Position numbers and translations under genes: made by a program. From the NCBI GenBank assembly GCA_030268105.1, contig BSDZ01000003.1, forward strand, positions 6,596,501 through 6,660,500: DNA of 64,000 nucleotides, given 5' to 3'. The notes beneath the pieces are model-generated. The model made no database searches, was not told the origin of the DNA, and was given only the letters and a program-made list of their open reading frames with translations. This document shows positions 26,080 to 38,416 of the stretch, piece after piece; positions within the stretch are counted from its first letter, which is position 1, and each line of letters starts with the position of its first letter. Origin of the DNA: Volvox africanus (Eukaryota; Chlorophyta; Chlorophyceae; Chlamydomonadales; Volvocaceae).

Positions 26080-28303
26080 GTATGAGGTCACCCTATGCTG
26101 GCTGACTTGCCAGTCAGTGCCACTTATTTGCCTGCCTGACGGAAAAGAGGTCGCCGGCACATCAACACATGTGTGCATGGTTTAAGTAGGGTAACTACGT
26201 ACGTACGAACATACGCGGTGTGGGCGGGTGTTATCTACAAGAGGGCACCGTCTTGAAGGCTTGAGGGTTGATGTTTGGTATCGATCTGTCTTCCTTAAAT
26301 CTTGATATCAGCGGTGCGTGCATGCAGCCAGCAGAGGCACGACATGTTTCTGCGTTTGGTTCCAGGAGATCCTAACAACCAAGCAAGCAACCCACGCGCA
26401 AATGTGCGCCGGCAGCGGTGTATACAGCTGATCTTCGTCCCGCCATGGAAGCCGCCGCGGGTGAGCGGCAGGGTACCAATCCAGATACACCCGCGCGCCT
26501 CGATGGGATGGATGAACGTCTGCACACGTACGCTCGTACGTGGCCAAGGTTGCCTACCCAATAACACGCACGTATGCTGTTTTGTGCGCCGTGTCTGGCA
26601 GGCAGGCATGCATGGCTAATAAGGTGCATCTATCTGTATCTGTTATTACCTGTATGTCATTATTCGCTCGGGAGTGATGAAGGTTCCCCATTAGGCTGTT
26701 TAGAGACAGTCGTTATCTACGCTTGGTAATCGCGCGCGCGTACGTGCAAGCGTATGGCCATGATGGCCGCCGTCGACAGGCTCTCATAAACTGACACAAT
26801 AATGCAGGCGGCTATCGAGTCGTGTCCAGCCGGCGATGGATCGGAGGCAGTCGTCAAGCGGTCGTATATTAGCAGGAGTCTGCAGCAGAGTGCTCCTTGG
26901 GAATTAGGTGCATGCATTATATCCCGTCACACACACCGTCTTATGTCTAGCAACTGGTTTGGATATGTGTAGGGAGCGATGGAATGGTATCGAGGTGCGA
27001 TGGCTCACGGTATGGTTTTTTTGCGCTCTAGACCTGCCTCTCTAGACGGCGTGATGCCGATTCTCAAAATGTACTGCTGGTCTGTTTCACGCGGTATCAT
27101 TAGCAGGTGCCCAGCTTCGTATCATTAATGACACTACCTTTGCCATGCATGCCCAGGAAATCCGTTAGGATTTTATAGTCGGCCAGCCACTTCTGCGTGC
27201 CAATCTGCTGTGCATGCATGCATTGCGCTTTCGATTTTAGTTGTTGACATGCATACATACGCGCGCCGGATGGAGCGGAATGAAGCTGTAAGCATATCTG
27301 GCGTCCTTTATTAAAAGGTATATAGAGTATCCGTCAGCGGGTTTTAGTTCTCAACTTTGTTCGCATTAGTGACCACCACTGAACCGCCCCTGTGCATGGC
27401 GGATCATGTACCGCAACAAGCAAGGCCGGCGGGTTGGTGGTGCTGTGCATGTTTTGTCATTGTGTCATAGTGTGTGGCTTGTCACTTATTACTAGGCCAC
27501 GGAATGTAAGTAAAAATAGTTGCTTACCTCGACTCTCATGTCCGTACGCTGCGATGTAAGAAATGCATAACGTATACACATCGACTCGTCTTTCTTTATT
27601 GGAATTTTCGGATCTATAGGAAGGCACTTGTAGAAGGGTAGGCAGGACTCGCGCTGCCCGAGCAGGATGACTGATGCAAGCAAGCTCCCATTACAAATAA
27701 TATAAATATATATTATATTATCTTAGATTTAGATTACTACTACTACTATTACATTATATATATATATATATTGTATGAACCGTTAGCATGGAGCGAGATG
27801 AAAACTTGGTATGTAATGGAGATCAAAATTAACAAACGAGTTCCACGGGGGGTCGATTGGGGCATTTGGTGATATTACCATGAATCATGATGAGAAGTAA
27901 TCTTTCGAAGATGGTTTGGTCTGAAAGATTGTGCGTTTTGTCACTCTGGCCGCACACAAATGAAGTAGTAATATATACGTATAGTAGTAAAAAGGACAGT
28001 CCATAAGACTTGTTCTCTTGACGAATCCGGTATACCTCCCGAACGTCAGAAACCAGAACCCTTTGCGACCTAATCCGTACCAGTTACAATTTCGGTTATT
28101 TCTAAAGGGCTCGACACCACTGGTACTCGCCTACCTGCCTTCCCCCCCCCCACAATCGATTGTCAGATAATTTCCCAGTTTTCTACGACCTGTGAAACTC
28201 GAACCCCCATTTTTACCCCGCATGCGCCCCTTCCGTCACCCTTACCGCGGTGTGCGCGGCCTGCCTGAATTCGTGGGCCCTTTCGCAAGCCTCTACCGTG
28301 GCC
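26080..28303. other. intergenic region, convergent gene ends
   Basis: It lies between the stop codons of the secreted-protein gene (+) and the large low-complexity gene (-). It holds a short (TA)n tract near 27755 and no exon I can support. TTACA at 28084-28088 (TGTAA on the minus strand) is a plausible poly(A) signal for the low-complexity gene. Confidence 0.45.
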
Positions 28304-30162
28304 TTAAGACTGAACTCCCCTGGCGCGCATGGACTGTAGGAAACGTCCATGGCTCAAATCTACCCGCACGGCACCGGCACCGGTTCCACCGTTAGGAACG
28401 TACCCCTGATGACGTTTGTCCATTCGGTCCGGGGGCAAGGCGCCTCCAAGCCATGGCAACTCAGAACCCCGAGCCCCCGCTGTCGCCCCCGCCAAAGATG
28501 CTATCTCCGCTTGACCGCCGGCTCCCACATCCACATTACCGAAGTACGCCTGGCGGCCAGGCTGCTGGCTGTACTGATGAGCAGACGGCGGTGGCCGACC
28601 TGGGGGCAGCCTGACCTTGACCAGTACCGGCGACGGTGCCGCGACGGCGGATCCACTTCCTTGTGAGGGAGGCTGTTCGGCACCCGGGACCAGACTGTCG
28701 TTGACCAGCATGCGCTGCGTTGGGAAATGTTGCTTTTCCAATTGGCGACCAGGACCTATCTCGCCGTATGACGGCGACGGCGACGGCACTGCAGGCTCCA
28801 CAGCATGAAGGCCCACCAGCTTCACGGTAACTTCCACTCCTGTCCCACCCGCCAAGGGCAGCACGTGCACCGTCCCGCCACCCGTTGTCATGGCATTTGG
28901 CAGCACCAGCGGCGGCAGCGGCGGCGGCGGCGCCGAACTGCCCGGCGCTGCGTGGCCAGGCATCCCCCGGGCGGCGGTCCCACCGGCCAAGGGCCGTTGG
29001 AGCTGTGAGATGACCGGCCGCATGAGCGTACTTGCGCCGTCGCCCGCCGGTAAACCATCAACCAACGTGAGGTGGCCATACTTGCCGTCGCGTCCTGCGT
29101 CCTTTTCCCTGCTTCCGCTGCTGTTGCTGTAGTCCTGCGCGACCCTTCCATAGCCGAGATGAGCTGCACGGCAGGTTGTCGACAGGTCAGGAGCACAGGG
29201 GACATCTGCTGCATCTGCTGCATGATGAAGGCCCTGTAACTGCCAGCTAGGCGCTCCCACGCCAAGATTGCTGCTATTAGCAGGCCAACAGCGTGGCGGC
29301 GGGCGTTGTTCCTCCTGGCCGTGTTGCTGGCCGGGCGGATGTCGGTAATGTTGCTGTGCATCCGGAACCTCATATCGCTGCTGCTGCTGCTGCTGCTGCT
29401 GACCCTGGCTGTGAAGAGATCGGTGATGGTGAAACTGCTGCTGGGCGGCGGGCTGGCCGGTCGGCAGAGGAGGTGGTTTAGTAGCAATGGCCATACGCGC
29501 GGCGGAGTCACCGCCACACGACACCCCTGAATGAGCCGCCGTAAAGGCCGCCGCAGCTTCCAAAGGCGCGCAGCCGGTGCCGCTGCCATTGTCACTCCCA
29601 CCCCTTCCAGTTGCACTCCCCCTTCGGCTGCTGAGGCCACGGATACTATAGTCTCCTCTGGTATAGCCCGCCGCAGAGGCTGGATGTTCACCCCATGTGA
29701 AGTCCTCCTGCGGCGATGATGACGTGACGGCTCCGCGGTCACCCAGCGCGGTTTCAGGGTGGACGATGGCGTCGTCCCGGCGGTTAGTCGGAGCTGCGGT
29801 TGCAGATCTGGACAGCAGCTGTTCCAGGCCGAAGACGACGGGGGGCCCATGCGCTGGTTGCATGTGTGGAAGCTGCTGCAAGTACTGGTGACTGGTGCTC
29901 AAGAGCCGCAAAAGGGAACTGTTGCGGTGTGCTACCGCCTCGGCCTCCATGAAGGTGGCGACGGTGGTGGGCGGTGATGCTGCTGCCACGACTGTTGTAG
30001 GCCCGGTCATGATGACCTGTAGTGAAGGTACCTGCAGTGAGAAGTCCCAAATGAACAGAAGAGACGAAGCCAAAGCTGCCAATCAAAGCTGTCTATCTAG
30101 CGGACGATTGGGGCCTTCAAAACGTGCACATCAATACGCCGGCTGTTTGCATCGATAGGCGC

Positions 30163-30206
<44 letters not shown>

Positions 30207-33200
30207 TACACGCCCCCTCACATTCTGCCCATGTGGCTCCGGACCTGAATCGGCTGCGACGACGTGGTATCCATCATAGAGGCTTCCTGCGCCGCCGCCG
30301 CGAGGTGAGGCACCAGGCCTTCATGCCGAGCAGGATCTGCGGGAGGTGCTCCATACCAAGGAGGTGGTCCGGCAGCCGTTGCGACTGGGGCAATCAACCT
30401 GGCAGGGACGACAGGTCTAACATTCGAGCACGAGCGAGGAGACGTGGTGGTGGTAGCTGTGGTGGTGATGGTGGTGGTGGCGCCGCCGCCGGCAGAAATA
30501 CGCTGCAAAACGTCTTCTGGGGACTCGGCCGCCGCACCCCCCGCCGCAACGACCGTCACTGCAGATGACCGCGGACATTTCACCTCAGACGCCCTCGTAA
30601 TGCCGACGTCACTAACGTCGCCGCTGGCACCGAAGCCAGGTAGCGGTTGCTGTGGCTGTGCAGTTAAACGCCCAGGCGGTGGCGGGCCGCACGCAGCAAC
30701 AGGACAGAGCCGTGATGGCTGTGTGGCGGCGGCACCAACACCCTCGCCGTCGACCTCTTGATCTGTTCTCGCATCTGCTGCGCTCGGCCCCAGCTCAGCA
30801 GCCTCAGTGACAGGGCCCGCGCTTGCCAGCAGGTGATCTTCACTGACGCTGCGCTGCCGGGGCGCATTCTCGGCGCCGTCGGAGGCTGCGAGCTGCGTGA
30901 TTTCGTAAGCTTTCCCGTCCACGACCTTGTCGTTCAACGCCTCCAGGCAGGTCGCTGGAGATGACAATGAGACTGGTAGCGGAACCGAGGCCCGCTCCTC
31001 GACCTCAGACTCCTTTCGTGGGTAGCGACCTGGCACCGCGGCCGCTCCATTCACGGCCTCCACCACTCCTGGGGCAGCAGCAGCAGCAGCAGCAGCATTG
31101 GCTGCCTCACTGACAAGCATTGCTTTTGGTTCCGCTTCCGTTGCCGCCGACCTCTCTTCACCAAATTCGACCATCCTACTCACAACCGCTTGGGCCGCAT
31201 ATTGAGGCAGCAAAGGCGCTGTTGAGCTCGTTTTTGTACTGCCCGGAGTAAAAGCCCCAATGACCGGCATGGAAGCCACAGCTGTGCCAACTGGTGCACT
31301 AGTCACTACTGACGACATGCTTAGACTGGCAGTAGCAGGTGCGACCGGCGGTAAAGAAGGTGCAGAGCGTGGGGCGGCCATGGTGGAAGACAGCGCGGTG
31401 GGGCGCGCAGCGTCTGATGTTGATTCTGCTACAGCATCAGCAGCGCCGCCACCGATGCGGAGCATTGTCGACTCCAGCGTCGCCCTTACGTATTCCGTGG
31501 ACGCGTTTGCCCCGGAGCCTTGTAGTTGCAGTCGCGACAGTTGTGGGACGAGAGGCCGCGGCAGCGTCGCCACTTGAGCCGCAGATTGGCTGCTGACGTC
31601 CGATGGTTCCGTGTTCGCACCAGTTTCAGCGCTTGCAATGTCGATGGGATTTTCTGCAACAGGGGCGGAAAGAGCAGCAGCTTCCACTTCAGCTGCGACG
31701 GGAGCGACGCCCATGGAGGGGTTACATGTGGCTGCGGTTACGCCGACGCCGTCCAGACACTTCCCACGGGATCTTGAGGTGCTGTGGCTGCGGCGGTGAT
31801 GACTATGGCCAGGTTGATGATGAATACGAGCGTGGTGATGATGCCGGTGGCGGTCTCGGGATTCTTGCTGTCGAGGAGTGGTGTGGCATCGTTCGGAGTG
31901 CTCACGGCGGCAAGTGCTCCGCCCGCAGCGGCGGTGATCAGGCACGGCCTCCCATGAGCCGCCAACTGTATAAATGAAGCGTGGGACCACATGGCAACGA
32001 CATCATTACGACTAACGATCCCGTCCTTACTTCTGTACAGTTGATCATCATGGTACAGTTGATCATCATAATTTTCAAGACACGGTGCGCGCACAGCCAA
32101 GCCCCCTACTGCCTGCTTGCCGAATGGGCCTTTCCCACCTATAATTGCGCATTACCTTCTTACCTCCGTTGAGCTGCTCTGCTACGGGCGGCCGCCTGGG
32201 TGCCTCATAACCCGTCGTATTACGATGACAGCCATTCACGCTGCCTCGTGAGTTCGCACGTTCCCGAAGTTCCATCTCATCATCGCCCTCAGACCGCCGA
32301 TGATAATTAAGGCGAGGAGGTGGATGAGGGGGAGGTGAGGGAGGAGGGGGACGGCCATGTTGATGCCTCAGGGGAGACATGCACAACACCGCAGCTCGAG
32401 AACGGCCCGCACCGGCTGCACTCGGGGATGTAGATGAAATATCTGTCGCCGCGACTGCAGCTGCTGCCGCTTGAACGACCCGGTTCGGTCCCACTAGGCC
32501 CCCACCAACGGCAGTTGCACCTACATACGCTGTAACAAGGCCTCGCCCGACGGAGCCGTGTCGGGCGGTGGCGCCGGCGGCAGCGACTGGGGTAGAGGAC
32601 GGGGAGGAAGATGAAGATGAAGATGAGGACCACATCCCGGCACCACGAGCGCCAGAGAGGCGGTCCGCCAACCTTGTCTTCGACAGCCAGAACCATGGGT
32701 CGGAATCGGTGCTGCAGTTCATTGTTGCTCCTCTGGCGGAGGCAGCGGAGGCTGAAGCAACAACAGCGGCAGCAGCAGCTTCTCGACCGACGTGCTCCCC
32801 CCCAGGAACTGCGTGAACCTGACAGGGCTGCTGCCGCCGCTGCCGCCGCCGCCTGCCGTCGGGTCCCACGCCTAGAGGTAAGTGGCGGGATGGGCTGCGG
32901 GTGCCGTTGCTGCTGGTTTCGGAGCGATCTCGTCCGCCTTTGGATAGCGGGCGGCACGTTGGCGTGACCCCTTTGCCCAGTCCTGAACTATTACACAATG
33001 TCCTCATGCCAGGTGAGGACGTTCGCGATGGTGCCCGGGCGGTGCCGGAGCCCAGATGCACGTTGTGCGTCGCCGCTGGGCGAAAACTACCTCTGCTACC
33101 GGGGGCTTGATATGCCACGGCGGAGACGACTGCGTCAGCTGCAGCTTTCCCCTGCGACATGGTTGCACGTGCCCTATCAGGCGGCCGCGAGGAAGACGAA

Positions 33201-35617
33201 CGTAGATGCCGCACTTTATGCGGGGTTGGCGAAGCCACGCCACTAGCACTTGGGTGATAGCGGCGCCTCCCCGAAGCGTCACGTTCTGTGGTGCACTGGC
33301 CACGGCTTTTCCCTTCGTGCCACCACGCTTCCTGCACCCCCGCTGGTCCCAGCGCATCAAATCGTTTAAGGGTGCTAGAGACCTCCTTCATCGTCCGTAG
33401 CATCGTCTTGCCGGTGGCGCCTCCCCCACTACCACCTCCCCCACATCGTTTCTTAGGGCTAGCCTTACACTGACTCCCATCAAGCACCTGCACCGTCATG
33501 TTAGCTTGGGAGCCGGGAGGTGCCGCCCCGAAACCACCAGCCGTGTTGTCGCAGCGATTGATCGGCCAGCTGCAGTTCCGCCCAGTGCCATCCCCGTTTG
33601 CCCGGTGCGTATCCGGGCCGGTTCGGGGCAGCAACTTTGGCGACTGCTCACTGCCCGAGGCCGGTGAGAAGCATGGCCTGGCTTCGTGTTGCTGTGCATA
33701 TGGGGATGGTCGCAGCGGCGACTGCTCAAAGGACAGTCCTTGCTGACACGCCTCTGCATGCGTCTGCCCTCCTTGGCTCCAACGCCGCCATCGTATTGGT
33801 TGTGCTACGGGCGACGGCGGCTCCACTGGGGACTCCGCTCCCTGCTTCGCCGCCGACGTGACAGACGCCGCCCATGCTGCACGTGACACAGCGGCCAACG
33901 GATCTGCTCCCGCAGCCGCCAATGAGGGGGGTTCCGGCGAAGATTTGCTTTGCTTCTCTGATGTGATACCGGTAAGATCTGGCACGGCGGCGTCCACGGC
34001 CACGCCGTCAATGAGTGGCGACTGGACCTCGATTTGGGTCGCGGGTTTCGTAGCTGGCCGCTTGGCCGCGTGAGTCTCACTGCTCCCATTCGCGACTTTG
34101 CAGGCGGCAGCAGCGATGATGGTCGGGAGGGCCGCGGCAAGAACGGCATCAGCAGCAGTGCCACCATCAGCGGCAGCTCGAATATCCGTGCAGTTGCCGA
34201 CAAGGGCGCTAACGAGGTCCGCTCTGCTGTTGCCAGCATGCACACCGTTCCCAGCTGGTGCAGGGTATGCAGCAGACCCGGCCAAACACACGTGCACCAC
34301 ATGCGGGTTGCTGTTCCCCCTGCTGTCGTCGTTACTTCTGCCACTGCTACTTCTGCTGCTGCCAGTACTACAACAATTACTGCTACTACCAGCAGCAGCA
34401 CCGCCGCCGCCACCACCGCAGCGTGAAAGCGGGCGCTGTGCAGCTCCTTTGCCGTCGCCGGGCACCGTGGAAGAGCCTCCGCGGCTATGACCGTATGCCT
34501 CGCAAAGAGGTCCTCTGTCGGGACCAGCAGTCCTGTAGTCGCTACCTGCCGGCGGAAACGGTGCTGCCTGTTTAGGCTCCGGCTCCGGCTGCCGTTTAAA
34601 GCCGTTGCTGCAGAGAGTAGAGCCTGTGCCACCACCAGCATTCGAGCCCACGTTATCGGCCAGGTAGTTATTGTGGTCACAACAATGACCGTAATTGTCA
34701 ATTTGCCCGGGGGCCGTTTGCTGGTCCAGTAGGCCGCGATCCTCAGGGCCATAATCGCGCACGTACAGGACCGTGTAGGAACGACGGCGGTACGGTTGGG
34801 GACTCCAGGGGCGCCCTGGGTAAGCTGTGTGGCTTTGATGTGCGCTGCCGTCGGCTTGCGTGCCACGATCTGCCTGTGGGCTGCCTGCCGTGGCCGCGAC
34901 CGCGGCCATCGCCGTAGCTGCAGTCGCGACGGGTGCTGCCGGAGATGGTGGAGACATAAGCGAGTGATTGATGTTACGTTGCTGCATTGGTTGGCCGTCA
35001 TTGTCGGGATGCACGGACCGTGATTTGTCACGTGCGGCCTCATTGTTGCCGTCACAACGGCCCCCAGTGGTGGTGGTGGTGCTACTCCTGATCTCTGCCG
35101 CCGTGATTTTGTATTGTATTGCCCCTCCCGTAGATGTAGGCACCCGGGCGCCTGGGAAACGGGCCTCGCCGGGCAGCAGTGGGAAAGGAGGCTCGGCGCT
35201 CGTGGAACGGTAGTGCGGCATGTTTGCGCCCTCGGTGGAAGGCATTTGGGGGCATGATGGTGCCTGGGTAACTAATGGTAAAGACGACGCACCGTCCGCG
35301 CCCATGGTGTTGCACGTTTGCTGACCCCGGCATTGCTGGTCGCCGAGGTTTTTGGCATCAAGAAGGTGCCCGAGAGGCTGAAGCTCAAGGCGCTGGTCGC
35401 GGCTGATGCGCGCTGCTTGCGAGGCGGCAAGCGCTGCGCGCCAGTCCACAACTGGCCTCTGCTGGGAAGAATGTAAAATAGACGTGCCAACGGCACCCGA
35501 AACGGATGACGTCAGGTGCTGAGGAGCTGGCGCAGTACGAGGCGGAAGGTCGAATGTCTTCCAAGCATGGTTTATATCTGAGTTGTTGTGTTTAGCGAGC
35601 ATGTTGCCTAGAACCAT
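28304..35617 (-). CDS. very large low-complexity protein, unknown function
   Basis: Three long exons join in phase: 35617-32164, 31965-30245 and 30031-28304, encoding about 2,300 residues. The donor GGAG-GTAAGA pairs with acceptor TATACAG, and CAG-GTCCGG pairs with CTGCAG. Such long open frames with clean phase support a real gene. The protein is rich in Ser, Ala, Gly, Pro, Gln and Arg, with polyalanine runs, a polyglutamine stretch (around 29360-29400, CTG repeats on the plus strand), Ser runs and His-rich patches. I see no recognisable catalytic or binding domain, signal peptide or convincing membrane segment in the chosen frame. It is probably largely disordered, perhaps a nuclear or scaffold protein, but that is a guess from composition only. 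It is divergent from the transporter gene, with 489 bp between start codons. The start at 35617 (MVLGNMLAKHNNSD) is the first Met of the frame; upstream exons are possible. Confidence 0.65.
30164..30204. repeat. (GT)n microsatellite in an intron
   Basis: About 20 GT units lie in the second intron of the low-complexity gene; on the coding strand it reads (AC)n. Confidence 0.95.
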
Positions 35618-36106
35618 TTCACGTGCTGGCGCTGCGCGCAGGACGAGTCAACCTCCGCATACAGAGCATGTAAAGTAGGGAATGAAGAGCTGTCGTTTTT
35701 TGACAATGCTTTATTTGCCTGATAAGTGTACTTGGACGCGTAACGGCTGCAGTGCATATTACTGTCGCGTCCCACGCTTTGTCGATGGCACCTGCTGTTG
35801 TCCGCAGCAGTTGGTTGTTGAGCTAGTCTTGGTACTGATAGGTAGTACGTATAGGATTGCGATGCTGTTTGACTCTTGAGATAGAGCTGTCCTTGAAACA
35901 TTGAACCCTGGTCGTGGAACCTATTAGTTATGACTTATGCAGTAGTTATTTCACCTTAATGTCTCGGAAGCTGAGCACTTTTGTACCCTTTCATTCTTCA
36001 TTTTTCATAGACATGACCCGTTGTAAAATTGTTCTCTTCAGCTCGCTCTGTCCGTAACCCTAGCAAGGCTGCCAGGCTTGTTGAGCTCTGCGCTAGTTGA
36101 GAAAGC
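35618..36106. promoter_or_regulatory. divergent intergenic region (low-complexity gene / transporter)
   Basis: The 489 bp between two divergent start codons must hold both promoters and 5' untranslated regions. I see no clear TATA box or other named element. Confidence 0.45.
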
Positions 36107-38416
36107 ATGGCAACTATCAACAGATGTCACATGTATGAATTAATCCATGACCGGCATGCAAGTTGCTTTGCGCCTTGCCGACAACACTATGCGTCCACAC
36201 GTTTTCGACGGATGCCCATATTATATGGAAAGGCTTCCCCACAAGATATTGTTGACGTTGCTCAGGCTGCTGACCTAATCCTTCAGCACGGCCCCGACGC
36301 ATGGAACGCAGTGGCTCCGCCAAGCGGCACGCCCCCTCAGCACGGGACGCATCAAGAAGTTCATTGCACGTTATCAGGATTGGATAGCGTGATGTGCATG
36401 GTGGAAGATGTACCCGACGAAGCTGAGGTGTCTACGGCTGGCAGCCTGTCGCTGCCTGCCGAAGCAACGGCCGTCAACGACAGCCTCCCGATGAACATCC
36501 TGCAAAATGTGCTATTAATATCGCCCTTCTTTTTCTGGGGAACTTCCATGGTCGCCATGAAGGTGCGTCCCGACAGCGACCGTTCGGAGGGCCCGCCCAC
36601 TCTTATTGTTGCAAGACGTTGGACCGGCTCTGGTGCGGCCGTCATCCCGTTATGTAGCTTACATTCTCTTCTAAATATTTCTAGACAAACGGGATGTGGA
36701 TGTGCACAGGTGCCGGTTTTCGATGCGGAAGTCGGTTTCTGCAAGTTATTGCGCGCATTCCTACTAGATGCCTTTTATATGACTTTGTTTCTATGGCTCC
36801 TCAATATGCGTTATGTTACGGGTCCCTGCGCCACCCTGGCCTCCCTGCCGCAGAGTGTGGTCCCGCACACCACCCCGCTGGTGCTCGGCGCGCTGCGATT
36901 GCTCCCCGCCGGGCTGATCCTCGTGGCCTGGGCGACAGCGTCGGGGCGCGATCAGCCCAGCACACTGAAAGCCTGGATTTGGGTGCTGGCCTTTGCCCTC
37001 ATCGACGCAGCGGCTTTCCAGGTATGTCAAGTAATATATCCGCACGTACGAATGAGCGTGTGAATGTGCGGACAGGATGCTGCTTTTTTCCCTCATTTCT
37101 TACCTTCACACGGACTATTGCAGATGACATGGATAATGCCGTCACATTGTTCTGAACTGTTGATAACTCTCCAGGCGGATACTAAACCCCAAACAATCCG
37201 GCATGCCAGTGCGATTACTTAAAAAGCAGAGTCCGTGTAGTGTCTGCCCGGACGCGGTCGTCACTGGGGGGGCTTGAGGTCAAATCGGGGTTTTTACACC
37301 TTCTGTGAAGGCGTATTCCTACACCTTCGCGTCTGCAACCCGCCTGTACCGCAACTTAACCCTTCTAATAACATACAAGAACGGACTCGCGAATAACATA
37401 CTCGGATTTTTCTGCCCGTCGCCCGACTCACCACAGGGTTTTCTTGCCGAGGGCCTTACGAAGACCAGTGCAGGCCTAGGCAGCGTCATTATCGACTCGC
37501 AGCCGCTGTCCGTGGCGCTTCTGGCCTCGTTGTTGTTTGGAGAGCGACTCAGCAGTTTGGGCGTAGCGGGGCTGCTGCTGGGCGTGGCTGGTTTAATACT
37601 GCTTGAGGTGCCCGCAGATATCCTGGCAGACACGGCAGCGGCGGCGCTCAGTGGCTCATGGAAGCCGGGGCTGCCAAGCATCAACAGTGCCAGCCTGCTC
37701 ACCAACGGAGAGTTCTGGATGCTCCTTGCAGCTCAGAGCATGGCAGTAAGTTCCACCTTCTCGCCTTCATAGTTTCTTGGAATAATCATGGATGTTGAGA
37801 ACCTAAGCGAAAGAAGGCAAAAATATAGTTTGCATGTATAGAGCACAGGAAAAAAGGCATAGCTGTCGCCATGGGCCATGGGCGTGCGTGACACCCGGCA
37901 TTCGGGTGAACTTCCTCATTCCCGCTTTCCCTGTAGATCGGCACCGTAATGGTCCGCTACGTCACGCGACACGTAGATCCTATTATGGCCACTGGCTGGC
38001 ACATGATTATTGGCGGTGCGATTCTGGCGGCAGTGGCTACTGCGAACGGCAGCGATGTCACCTCAGCAGCAGCAGCCATGTCGCCGGTTGCTTCACTCGT
38101 GACGCAGCTCTCCCACCTTACAGCCGAAGACGCGATGTCCATGCTGTACGTTTCGATGATGGGCGGCGCCGTATCATACGGGATCTTTTTCTGGTATGCC
38201 AGCCATGGCTCCCTGACATCGCTCAGCAGCCTCACGTTCCTGACGCCCGTCTTTGCGTCTGCAGCTGGATACATGGCGCTTGGTGAGGTGTTGAGTCCCA
38301 TGCAGCTGTTGGGGGGCGCTGTGACGCTGGGGGCCGTGGGGTGTATAAACTACCGGAAAACGAGCGATGCGCCCTCTGCGGCGGCGGCCAGCGAGGGGGC
38401 CTCACAGGCACAGTAA
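36107..38416 (+). CDS. EamA/DMT-superfamily transporter, WAT1-related (plastid-type)
   Basis: Four exons, all phase 0: 36107-36562, 36854-37021, 37437-37745 and 37937-38416, giving 469 residues. The first 120 or so residues are a poorly conserved leader that may contain a chloroplast transit peptide. Two EamA repeats follow with about ten membrane helices. Recognisable pieces are LLISPFFFWGTSMVAMK, PHTTPLVLGALRLLPAGLIL, GFLAEGLTKTSAGLGSVIID, SQPLSVALLASLLFGERLS, WMLLAAQSMAIGTVMVRYV, DPIMATGWHMIIGG and LSSLTFLTPVFASAAGYMAL. This matches plant WAT1-related/EamA proteins annotated as chloroplastic (At3g02690 type). The substrate is unknown; DMT carriers export or exchange small metabolites. TGTAA at 39006-39010 is a candidate poly(A) signal. 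Confidence 0.9.

Noticed and set aside
28888..29850. Alternative-frame open stretch within the low-complexity gene
   Set aside because: It is produced by GC-rich codon bias opposite and beside the main frame; it has no splice support.
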